From NCBI GenBank assembly GCA_002449765.1, contig DJXN01000001.1:8947-72946 (forward strand): a stretch of DNA of 64,000 bases, written 5' to 3'. This DNA comes from Fibrobacter sp. UBA7003. Its GTDB lineage: Bacteria > Fibrobacterota > Fibrobacteria > Fibrobacterales > Fibrobacteraceae. The notes beneath the pieces are model-generated. The model was not told the DNA's origin, ran no database searches, and worked only from the letters and a program-made list of their open reading frames with translations. Of this stretch, positions 9,268-14,782 are shown in pieces. Position numbers and translations under genes: made by a program. Numbering within the stretch: position 1 is the first letter of the stretch; every line of letters begins with the position of its first letter.

Positions 9268-9298
9268 CCGGCCCTTCGGCAAGCTCAGGGACCTGGGC
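9268..9298. repeat. REP-like palindrome
   Basis: CCCTTCGGCAAGCTCAGGG at 9272-9290 with further complementary Cs and Gs outside. This is a widespread type of short intergenic palindrome. It closes the defence operon side and precedes the array of RNA copies; it may act as a terminator-like or REP element. Confidence 0.45.
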
Positions 9299-9299
9299 C

Positions 9300-9329
9300 G
9301 AGATCGCCGTCGCCCGGAGCGGGAAGTAA
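9300..9329 (+). pseudogene. 3' scrap of an antitoxin-like gene
   Basis: Reads EIAVARSGK then stop, almost the same as the C-terminus EIAAARSGK of the intact small gene at 11080-11271. In both places it lies directly upstream of the RNA promoter. The rest of the gene is missing here, so this is a truncated duplicate that travelled with the RNA block. Confidence 0.6.
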
Positions 9330-9339
9330 CGCGCGGGCG

Positions 9340-9368
9340 TTGACTTCCTGCTGGTCTCTTTGTATATT
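9340..9368 (+). promoter_or_regulatory. Sigma-70-type promoter of RNA copy A
   Basis: TTGACT at 9340-9345 and TATATT at 9363-9368 with a 17-bp spacer. The same boxes and spacing occur at copies B (11282) and C (14076), while the spacer sequence varies slightly, which supports a real promoter. Confidence 0.75.
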
Positions 9369-9374
9369 TATCCC

Positions 9375-9569
9375 CGTATTACGACAATCCCTGCGACAGT
9401 CGGCATAGGCCTTGCGGCCCGTACGTGCATCCGCGGTGGGGCTCATCAACCTTCTTGTTGATGTTGTTGGATAGCTGATAGGAACACGACCTATTCGAGT
9501 GTGTGGCGAAAGCCGCGCCAGGTAACGCCGAGGAAAGCCCTCGCCAACAGCACCGCAAGAGCATCCCAA
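9375..9569 (+). ncRNA. Dispersed structured RNA, copy A
   Basis: About 195 nt that differ from copy B at only about two positions, while flanking DNA diverges. Readable hairpins: GGCC-TTGC-GGCC; CATCAA with TTGATG; GATAGG with the following CCTAT; GGC-GAAA-GCC; GAGG with CCCTC; and a long-range GCGGTG with CACCGC. One of the two differences (CCTATT here, CCTATC in B) keeps pairing as a G-T wobble. No convincing open reading frame. The 3' part resembles the P8-P9 region of RNase P RNA but core elements are absent. Could be a small RNA or a long leader of the DUF1016 gene downstream. Confidence 0.6.
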
Positions 9570-9592
9570 ATCAAAACATAGACAAACCTTAA

Positions 9593-9615
9593 TTGCGTCC
9601 GCAGTGTAGGCGCAA
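9593..9615. repeat. Palindrome, 8-7-8 type (site 1)
   Basis: Arms TTGCGTCC and AGGCGCAA around centre GCAGTGT; most arm positions pair, with one wobble and one mismatch. Lies ~24 nt after the RNA block. Same architecture as sites at 10029, 11530, 13569 and 13682-13769. A looser relative with the same spacing but another centre sits at 9624-9646. Confidence 0.6.
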
Positions 9616-9714
9616 TTCTCGCTTTGAACGGCAATTCTCCGTTAAAATCGACCGCCGACGGCGGGCGAATTGAAAAAATGCAGAAATTGCCACAGCTAGG
9701 AGCGGGAAATAACC

Positions 9715-9731
9715 GGTCGCAAATTGCGACC
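9715..9731. repeat. GGTC/GACC palindrome before the DUF1016 start
   Basis: Arms GGTCGCAA and TTGCGACC around a single A. A near copy lies at 13790-13806 just before another gene start, and a relative with inner bases changed is inside the ORF6N gene at 11794. Read in frame it encodes RSQIATS, a segment typical of ORF6N proteins, so it is probably an ORF6N scrap. A further AGCGGGAAATAA tail scrap is at 9701-9712. Confidence 0.5.
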
Positions 9732-9745
9732 TCATGGAGGCTATA

Positions 9746-10786
9746 ATGAAGTCTAAAGAAGTTATCTCTACGAAGCTAATCCAAGATGCCAAGCAAATCA
9801 TCGAGACTGCGCGGGAAAATGCGGTCAGGAGCGTCGATTTCTGTCGTGTCCAGATGTACTGGAAGCTTGGTAAGCGTATTTTCGAAGAAGAACAGCATGG
9901 TAAGAAGCGTGCCGATTACGGGGCGTATATCGTGAAATCGCTTGCTGAAAAGCTGGAAACTGAATACGGGAGCGGTTTTTCTAAGCGTCAATTGGAATTT
10001 TGCCGCCAATTTTACAACATTTTCCCAATTGCGAACGCACTGCGTTCGCAATTGAACTGGTCGCAATATCGTATGCTGATTCAGATTTCTGACCCCGACA
10101 AGCGCGAATATTACGAGCTTGAGGCGGTAAACAATTCTTGGAATGGCCGCGAACTCGAACGTCAAATCAACAGCCAGCTATACGAGCGCCTTTTGCTCAG
10201 CAACGACAAGGAATCCGTGCTGGCGGTCGCTCGCAAGGAGCGCATCCCTGAAACCCCGCAAGAGGTCATCAAGGATCCGATGATTTTGGAATTTGTTGGG
10301 TTGAAAATGAATTCGGCCTTTTATGAAACCGATCTGGAAGGTGCGATTATTTCGCATATTACGGATTTTCTTCTCGAACTGGGTAAGGGATTTTCCTTTG
10401 TTGCCCGGCAGAAGCGGATTATGCTCGAAGACGATGAATTCTTCATCGATCTCGTTCTTTACAACAGGCTGCTTCGCTGCTTTGTGGTTATTGAAATCAA
10501 GACGGGCAAAATCACGCATCAGGATCTCGGTCAACTCCAGATGTATGTGAATTATTACGACCGCATTGAAAAACTCCCTGATGAAAATCCTACCATTGGC
10601 ATTCTTTTGTGCGCAGGTAAAAACGATTCTGCCGTGAAAATGACTTTGCCCGAAGGCAACAAGACTATCCTCGCTAGTGAGTATAAGTTGTATCTGCCCA
10701 CCACCGAGCAACTGGTCGGCGAAATCAACGAGGCCAAGGAACTCGCGAAAAAACGAACTGCCCAACCAAACAAAGGAGGACGTTGA
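9746..10786 (+). CDS. DUF1016/YhcG-family PD-(D/E)XK nuclease-like protein
   Basis: 346 aa from ATG 9746, chosen because GGAGG lies 5 nt upstream; an ATG at 9734 lacks a site. The N-terminal domain (~1-150) is the DUF1016 region with the LNWSQYRML segment; the C-terminal domain carries the nuclease-like core DDEFFIDLVLYN followed by VIEIKTGK (D...E-x-K). Family members are accessory proteins often found in restriction-modification and other defence loci; the biochemical role is not settled. It sits downstream of RNA copy A. A perfect 8-7-8 palindrome is inside the coding sequence at 10029-10051, encoding ANALRSQ. Confidence 0.85.
   Translation: MKSKEVISTKLIQDAKQIIETARENAVRSVDFCRVQMYWKLGKRIFEEEQHGKKRADYGAYIVKSLAEKLETEYGSGFSKRQLEFCRQFYNIFPIANALRSQLNWSQYRMLIQISDPDKREYYELEAVNNSWNGRELERQINSQLYERLLLSNDKESVLAVARKERIPETPQEVIKDPMILEFVGLKMNSAFYETDLEGAIISHITDFLLELGKGFSFVARQKRIMLEDDEFFIDLVLYNRLLRCFVVIEIKTGKITHQDLGQLQMYVNYYDRIEKLPDENPTIGILLCAGKNDSAVKMTLPEGNKTILASEYKLYLPTTEQLVGEINEAKELAKKRTAQPNKGGR
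10029..10051. repeat. Palindrome, 8-7-8 type, inside the DUF1016 gene (site 2)
   Basis: Arms TTGCGAAC and GTTCGCAA pair perfectly around centre GCACTGC, which itself is GCA-C-TGC, so the full arm is 11-12 bp with a one-base centre. It encodes part of IANALRSQLNW in frame. Same plan as the intergenic sites. Confidence 0.65.
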
Positions 10787-10804
10787 AAATCCTTCTATTA
10801 CGTA

Positions 10805-11053
10805 TTGAAAAAAACTACCCAATCCTACCCAATACAACCCGATCCCACCCAATACAGTGAAGTGGAATGGAATCTTCTTAAAATATTAAAGGGTAATCCG
10901 AAATTAAGTCAAAGCGAAATGGCTGAAAAATTGGGGATGAATGTAAATCGCCTCAAGTATTACTTGAACGAACTTCGTAAGGCGCCAAGGCCTGCAATTC
11001 GTCATGTTGGCACAACTCGCAATGGTTATTGGGAAGTTCTAGTTGATATTTGA
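10805..11053 (+). pseudogene. Winged-helix fragment of an AlbA_2/Schlafen-type regulator
   Basis: 82 codons from TTG 10805, no ribosome site close by. Residues ~20-80 (EVEWNLLKILKGNPKLSQSEMA... to GYWEV) match the C-terminal winged helix of the AlbA_2 protein encoded at 12100-13557, including the final GxWEV. The AlbA_2 and ATPase domains that should precede it are absent. The preceding linker is built from 10-bp tandem repeats. It is most likely a 3' remnant; it could still be translated as a small DNA-binding protein, perhaps coupled to the end of the DUF1016 gene. Confidence 0.55.
10815..10854 (+). repeat. Four 10-bp tandem repeats
   Basis: Units CTACCCAATC, CTACCCAATA, CAACCCGATC and CCACCCAATA follow each other exactly. 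Ten is not a multiple of three, so unit gain or loss would shift the reading frame entering the winged-helix fragment. Confidence 0.75.
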
Positions 11054-11079
11054 TGATTTCTAATCAAAGGAGAAATGCA

Positions 11080-11271
11080 ATGAAGGAAAATGCAGAGAAC
11101 GAAAAACAACTTGAGAATGAAAATCCCGGATGGAAGGCCTTCATGGAATTGCGCAGGCAGGCATTGCACAATATGCAACAGCTATCCGCCGATGCCGAGA
11201 AGGCCGGCTCCGCAGGCATGACGCTCGACGAGATAAACGCCGAAATCGCCGCAGCCCGGAGCGGGAAATAA
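11080..11271 (+). CDS. Orphan antitoxin-like small protein, 63 aa
   Basis: ATG 11080 is preceded by AAAGGAG at good distance. The protein is acidic and helical and ends MTLDEINAEIAAARSGK, the kind of C-terminal tail common in type II antitoxins ('..GlTLdEINaEIaaaR..'). No toxin gene accompanies it: upstream is the winged-helix fragment and downstream is the RNA promoter, 10 nt after its stop. Truncated copies of its last codons lie at 9300-9329, ~9697-9712 and 13655-13676, each at a module junction. Function as antitoxin is inferred from the tail only; the N-terminal DNA-binding fold is not recognisable. Confidence 0.55.
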   Translation: MKENAENEKQLENENPGWKAFMELRRQALHNMQQLSADAEKAGSAGMTLDEINAEIAAARSGK

Positions 11272-11281
11272 CGCGCAGGTG

Positions 11282-11310
11282 TTGACTTTACTCTGGCCTC
11301 TTTGTATATT
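11282..11310 (+). promoter_or_regulatory. Sigma-70-type promoter of RNA copy B
   Basis: TTGACT 11282-11287 and TATATT 11305-11310, 17-bp spacer, identical boxes to copies A and C. Confidence 0.75.
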
Positions 11311-11316
11311 TATCCC

Positions 11317-11510
11317 TGTATTACGACAATCCCTGCGACAGTCGGCATAGGCCTTGCGGCCCGTACGTGCATCCGCGGTGGGGCTCATCAACCTTCTTGT
11401 TGATGTTGTTGGATAGCTGATAGGAACACGACCTATCCGAGTGTGTGGCGAAAGCCGCGCCAGGTAACGCCGAGGAAAGCCCTCGCCAACAGCACCGCAA
11501 GAGCATCCCA
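11317..11510 (+). ncRNA. Dispersed structured RNA, copy B
   Basis: Nearly identical to copy A over ~190 nt, with the same set of hairpins (see copy A). Its GATAGG-CCTATC stem is fully Watson-Crick, versus a wobble in A. The 3' end GAGCATCCCAAAACATAA recurs at 13540, where it supplies the end of a protein gene. Located between the antitoxin-like gene and the ORF6N gene. Confidence 0.6.
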
Positions 11511-11529
11511 AAACATAAACAAACTCTAA

Positions 11530-11552
11530 TTGTGCCTGCAGTGCAGACGCAA
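11530..11552. repeat. Palindrome, 8-7-8 type (site 3)
   Basis: Arms TTGTGCCT and AGACGCAA around centre GCAGTGC; one wobble and one mismatch. Position relative to the RNA block is the same as site 1. The rest of 11553-11602 is leader of the ORF6N gene with a CGCTC/GAGCG hairpin. Confidence 0.6.
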
Positions 11553-11602
11553 TTTAAACTGTTTTTAACGTTCGCTCATGCCGAGCGGGCTAGAGGATTA
11601 TT

Positions 11603-12100
11603 ATGGCAAAAAAAACTGATAAATTGGCTGTCCGGATATATACCATCCGCGGGGTCAAGGTGATGCTCGATGCCGACCTGGCCGAGATTTACGGGTATAC
11701 GACCAAAGCATTCAATCAGCAGGTCAAGAATAATATCGAGAAATTTGACGAAGATTTTCGGTTTCAGCTAAATGATACTGAAATTACCTCCTTATCGAGG
11801 TCAAAAATTTTGACCTCGATGCAGGTAAAAGGAGTGAAAGGCGGACGTTCTTACAAGCCCTATGCATTCACCGAACAGGGTATCTACATGCTCATGACGG
11901 TGCTCAAGGGCGAACGGGCGACTGCTCAAAGCAAGGCTTTGATTCGCCTTTTCAAGCAGATGAAGGACTGCATTGTGGAGAACCAACAGTTGATTGGGGT
12001 TGATGAGTTGCCCAAAGAACTCTTAGAATCAATAGTTGGGCATATTGAATTTATGAGCCAACATCAAGATCAAGCAGCCGCTAATAGGGAGGCCACGTAA
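11603..12100 (+). CDS. ORF6N-domain protein
   Basis: 165 aa; AGAGG lies 7 nt before ATG 11603. The N-terminal ~110 residues form an ORF6N domain: TIRGVKVMLDADLAEIYGYTTKAFNQQVKNN, then GGRSYKPYAFTEQGIYMLMTVL, a strongly conserved block. ORF6N is related to phage KilA-N/Bro-type DNA-binding modules and is common in prophages and bacterial accessory loci. The stop overlaps the ATG of the AlbA_2 gene by one base, so the two are co-translated. Codons for RSKILTS lie within a perfect 27-bp palindrome. The role is unknown; regulation or defence is inferred from context. Confidence 0.8.
   Translation: MAKKTDKLAVRIYTIRGVKVMLDADLAEIYGYTTKAFNQQVKNNIEKFDEDFRFQLNDTEITSLSRSKILTSMQVKGVKGGRSYKPYAFTEQGIYMLMTVLKGERATAQSKALIRLFKQMKDCIVENQQLIGVDELPKELLESIVGHIEFMSQHQDQAAANREAT
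11794..11820. repeat. Perfect palindrome inside the ORF6N gene
   Basis: 13-bp arms (ATCGAGGTCAAAA and its complement) around a single A. Shares GGTC....A....GACC with the palindromes at 9715 and 13790, with the inner bases changed on both arms. Confidence 0.65.
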
Positions 12101-13557
12101 TGAATCTTGCAAAATTTGAGAATGCCCTGAAGATTGGGGAAACTGCGGCCATAGAGTTCAAACGGGCTGGTGGCACCATTGAAATGGACACCTTTGAAAC
12201 GGTCTGCTCGTTTTCGAACCGATTCGGAGGCGATATTTACCTAGGGGTGCTTGACAATGGGACTGTTGTTGGCGTTCCTGAAAATGCAGCTCAGCCGATG
12301 GTGAAAAACTTTATCAGTGCCATCGGTAATCCGGACCTGTTCAGCCCCACACTTTATCTTGAACCAGAAATTTTCAAGTACCGCAAGAAAATCTTGATTC
12401 ATATCCATATCCCTTCGAGCGGCGAGGTACATTCGTTCAAGAAACGGATTTATGACCGCGTAGACGAGTCGGATGTCAAGGTGACTGCGACAGCAAAAAT
12501 TGCGCAGATGTATATCCGCAAGCAAGAAATCTACACAGAACGCAGGGTGTATCCGTACGTAAAGTTGAAAGACTTGCGCTTGGATTTACTGCCGATGATA
12601 CGGATTTTGGCCAAGAACAACGCTGGCGGTAGCCACCTTTGGGAAAAACTTTCGAATAGGGATTTGTTGAAAAGTGCAGGGCTTTATGCCGAGGATCATG
12701 TTACCGGCAAAAATGGGTTCAATCTTGCCGCGGTGATGCTTCTTGGTCGCGACGAGGTTATTCGTGATATTTGTCCTGCTTACCAGACTGACGCCCTTGT
12801 CCGCAAGGTGAATGTTGATCGTTATGACGACCGTTTGACGGTAGTTACGAACTTGGTTGAAAGTTTTGAACAGCTTTTTAAATTCGCGGCGTTGCACCTG
12901 CCCGATAAATTCTATGTGGAAGGGGCCGAACGCAAATCTCTTCGGAATATTGTGGCTCGTGAAATGTTGGTAAACACACTGATGCATCGGGAGTATTCAA
13001 GTTCGTACCAAGCGAAGTTTGTGATTGAACAAGATAGGATGTATGTGGAAAATGCGAACAGAGCTCGGTTCAACGGTCCGATAACGCTGAGGAATCTTGA
13101 GCCGTTCCCGAAGAATCCGCTTATTGCAAGCTTTTTTCGCAATATCGGCTATTCGGAAAAGCTCGGTTCGGGTGCCCGGAAAATGTTCAAGTACGGGAGG
13201 CTTTATTCCGGTGTTGAACCTGAATTTTTTGAAGATGATGTTTTTCGCATCATTCAACCGCTAAGCGAAAATTATTCGTTTGATGCGGAAAATGAGGCTG
13301 GTGGTCAGAATGAAGACTCGGAAACTACCCAGAAAACTACCCAGAAAACTGCCCAGAAAACTACCCAGAAAATACTTGATGCGATATCAAACAATCCTAA
13401 TGTGACTAGGTTGGAGTTATCAGAAATTTGTGGAATAACTGCTGACGGCGTAAAATGGCAATTGAGAAATCTCACAAAGTCTGGGCGCATTGCTCGTATT
13501 GGCGGAGATCGCGGTGGCCACTGGGAGGTGCACGACGTGGAGCATCCCAAAACATAA
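12100..13557 (+). CDS. AlbA_2/Schlafen-type ATP-binding winged-helix protein
   Basis: 485 aa. N-terminal AlbA_2 domain (~12-130; AIEFKRAGG..., VCSFSNRFGGDIYLGV), a GHKL-type ATPase C-terminal module (~310-390; MLVNTLMHREYSSS, ENANRARFNGPI, LGSGARKMFKYG), then a TTQK repeat linker and a C-terminal winged helix ending GGHWEV. This domain order is common in accessory regulators near restriction and toxin loci. It overlaps the ORF6N gene by one base. The last codons (EHPKT and stop) are provided by the 3' end of the dispersed RNA sequence, so the gene has been fused to a partial RNA copy. Confidence 0.85.
   Translation: MNLAKFENALKIGETAAIEFKRAGGTIEMDTFETVCSFSNRFGGDIYLGVLDNGTVVGVPENAAQPMVKNFISAIGNPDLFSPTLYLEPEIFKYRKKILIHIHIPSSGEVHSFKKRIYDRVDESDVKVTATAKIAQMYIRKQEIYTERRVYPYVKLKDLRLDLLPMIRILAKNNAGGSHLWEKLSNRDLLKSAGLYAEDHVTGKNGFNLAAVMLLGRDEVIRDICPAYQTDALVRKVNVDRYDDRLTVVTNLVESFEQLFKFAALHLPDKFYVEGAERKSLRNIVAREMLVNTLMHREYSSSYQAKFVIEQDRMYVENANRARFNGPITLRNLEPFPKNPLIASFFRNIGYSEKLGSGARKMFKYGRLYSGVEPEFFEDDVFRIIQPLSENYSFDAENEAGGQNEDSETTQKTTQKTAQKTTQKILDAISNNPNVTRLELSEICGITADGVKWQLRNLTKSGRIARIGGDRGGHWEVHDVEHPKT
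13321..13368 (+). repeat. Four 12-bp tandem repeats in the AlbA_2 gene
   Basis: Units of the form AAAACTACCCAG (one with G for A) encode TTQK-type repeats between the ATPase and winged-helix domains. Unit number can change linker length without frameshift. Confidence 0.8.
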
Positions 13558-13591
13558 ACAAACTCTAATTGTGCCTGCAGTGTAGGCGCAA
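13540..13591 (+). repeat. 3' end of the dispersed RNA block with palindrome site 4
   Basis: Matches the tail of copy B from GAGCATCCC onward. It ends with the palindrome at 13569-13591 (arms TTGTGCCT and AGGCGCAA, centre GCAGTGT, all positions pairing with one wobble). The 5' ~170 nt of the RNA and its promoter are absent here. Confidence 0.7.
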
Positions 13592-13628
13592 TATGAGACG
13601 CCGCGTTCGCGGCTACATGGAGGCTGTA

Positions 13629-13676
13629 ATGAAGTCTAAATCTTGGGCTGGAAAGGAAGCCCGGCGCGGGAGGTAA
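13629..13676 (+). pseudogene. Scar: DUF1016 start joined to antitoxin-like tail
   Basis: GGAGG, then ATGAAGTCTAAA exactly as at the DUF1016 start (9746), followed after a few codons by an ...KEARRGR-stop tail resembling the antitoxin-like C-terminus. Sixteen codons in total. It reads as a deletion product between two module genes. Confidence 0.5.
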
Positions 13677-13681
13677 TCGGA

Positions 13682-13769
13682 TTTCGTAAGCACTGTTTAC
13701 GAAATTGAAAAATAGCTCATCAAATTTGACAGACACTGTCTATCAAATTGGGGCAACAGTGTTGCCCAA
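13682..13769. repeat. Array of three 8-7-8 palindromes (sites 5-7)
   Basis: Site 5 at 13682-13704: arms TTTCGTAA and TTACGAAA, centre GCACTGT, perfect. Site 6 at 13725-13747: arms TTTGACAG and CTATCAAA, centre ACACTGT, one mismatch. Site 7 at 13748-13769: arms TTGGGGCA and TGCCCAA, centre ACAGTGT, one bulge. Arms differ completely from each other, yet pairing and the RCASTGY centre are kept. Confidence 0.65.
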
Positions 13770-13789
13770 AATTTCTAGTTACAAATGAA

Positions 13790-13806
13790 GGTCGCAAATT
13801 GCGGCC
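13790..13806. repeat. GGTC/GGCC palindrome (copy of 9715)
   Basis: GGTCGCAA-A-TTGCGGCC, one change from the perfect palindrome at 9715. It lies immediately upstream of a start codon, as the other copy does. Confidence 0.45.
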
Positions 13807-13810
13807 TCCA

Positions 13811-14059
13811 ATGCGGACATCGTTCTATTTTGAAAGATTTCAGCGGTCGGGTGATAGGATAAATGATAGGATAAGTGATAGGATAAAACTCACGGAAACG
13901 GAATCGCTGATTTACGCAGAAATAAAACGGAATCCTTCCATTACTGTTCCCTTGCTTATGCATGAAACGGGTTATTCCGAACCGACGATTAATAGGGCTT
14001 TGAAGGCTTTACGGGAAAAATCTTGTATTGCTCGACAACGCTGCATCCGCCTAATGTGA
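13811..14059 (+). pseudogene. Second winged-helix fragment with DRIN/DRIS repeat linker
   Basis: 82 codons from ATG 13811. A 12-bp repeat (GATAGGATAAAT type) encodes GDRINDRISDRIK, followed by a winged helix (TESLIYAEIKRNPSITVPLLMHETGYSEPTINRALKALREK). This is the C-terminal part of an AlbA_2/Schlafen-type protein, like 10805-11053 and the tail of 12100-13557; the catalytic part is missing. The normal GxWEV end is replaced by RQRCIRLM. Possibly expressed as a small regulator, more likely a remnant. Confidence 0.5.
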
Positions 14060-14075
14060 GTGTCAACAGATGGTG

Positions 14076-14162
14076 TTGACTTCCCTCTGGCCTGTTTGTA
14101 TATTTATCCCCGTATTACGACAATCCCTGCGACAGTCGGCATAGGCCTTGCGGCCCGTACGT
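14076..14162 (+). repeat. RNA copy C: promoter and first ~50 nt only
   Basis: TTGACT 14076-14081, TATATT 14099-14104, 17-bp spacer, then the RNA 5' end through GGCCCGTACGT, where homology to copies A and B stops. The hairpin-rich 3' part is missing. Confidence 0.7.
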
Positions 14163-14184
14163 ACACCCTGTTGGCGAAAAAAAA

Positions 14185-14216
14185 CAACCATTTTAATTAA
14201 AAATGGTTGCGTTTTT
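14185..14216. terminator. Bidirectional rho-independent terminator
   Basis: 10-bp stem CAACCATTTT with AAAATGGTTG around a short AT loop, T run at 14212-14216 on the plus side and an A run before it. It separates the array from the convergent minus-strand gene at 14242. Confidence 0.8.
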
Positions 14217-14241
14217 GTTCGATTCTTTTGAGGGTTGTTCT

Positions 14242-14772
14242 TTATTCGGGAGTGGACTTGCGTACCACATCCTCGTACTTGACAGTTTCCTTAATAAAGG
14301 GATTTGGCTTTATTTTGTAAACAACGGCTGAACCGAAGTACTTGCAGGTGTACATTCCGTTCGTCACGGTCTCGGACATTGATATATCTACTATACCATG
14401 ATAGCCTGAAGCGGGGGTCACAATGGCCGTGAAGAAATAGACTTCGTTGCAGCGATACGGATAAGTATATGTAACAGGAGTCAACGAGGCAATGGTTAAG
14501 TCATTGTCGACGCTCAAAGCTTTTGGAATGGGATACAGGTTTCCCGTGACGACTTTGGTTTCTGGAATTGTTCTTTTGACTTCTGTAACTTTTTTCACCG
14601 GTTTCGGTTTCGGCTTCGGCTTTGGCTTGGGTTTAGGTTTGGGTGGCGGCTCCGGCTCCGGTTCGGGCTGATAATAGCCATAGTTGCTCCATGATTTGTT
14701 GTTATAGGACGCACAACCTTCGAAAAAAGAAGCCACAAAAACGCAAGTAAGCAATGCTATAATCTTTTTCAT
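14242..14772 (-). CDS. Lipoprotein with Pro-Lys linker and one Cys-pair repeat
   Basis: 176 aa from ATG 14772 (GGGAGG just upstream). Lipobox SFFEGC gives a lipidated Cys at residue ~20. A PEPEPEPPPKPKPK...KPVKK linker follows, TonB-like and suited to crossing the periplasm. The C-terminal ~90 residues have one unit of a repeat also found twice in the next upstream gene: TPVTY, Cys, ...GYHGIVDISMSETVT, Cys, GSAVVYK. The two Cys may pair. It is 10 nt from the upstream gene, so the two form an operon. Function unknown; family not recognised. Confidence 0.7.
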   Translation of the reverse strand: MKKIIALLTCVFVASFFEGCASYNNKSWSNYGYYQPEPEPEPPPKPKPKPKPKPKPKPVKKVTEVKRTIPETKVVTGNLYPIPKALSVDNDLTIASLTPVTYTYPYRCNEVYFFTAIVTPASGYHGIVDISMSETVTNGMYTCKYFGSAVVYKIKPNPFIKETVKYEDVVRKSTPE

Positions 14773-14782
14773 GTGGGCCTCC

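Noticed and set aside
9285..9569. Short minus-strand open frames across the RNA copies, identical in both copies
   Set aside because: They exist only because the RNA sequence is repeated; there is no ribosome site and the composition is Arg/Thr/Ser nonsense. The promoter points the other way.
9375..9569. Functional RNase P RNA, tmRNA, SRP RNA or 6S RNA
   Set aside because: The conserved cores of these RNAs are absent; only a local similarity to part of RNase P RNA was noted.
11080..11271. Complete toxin-antitoxin pair
   Set aside because: No toxin gene was found on either side; only the antitoxin-like tail is recognisable.
9593..13769. CRISPR array
   Set aside because: Palindromes differ in their arms and are irregularly spaced; no repeat-spacer periodicity and no cas genes.
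9340..14162. Integron cassette array with attC sites
   Set aside because: The repeats contain a promoter and long structured RNA, no attC-type core sites were seen and no integrase gene is present.
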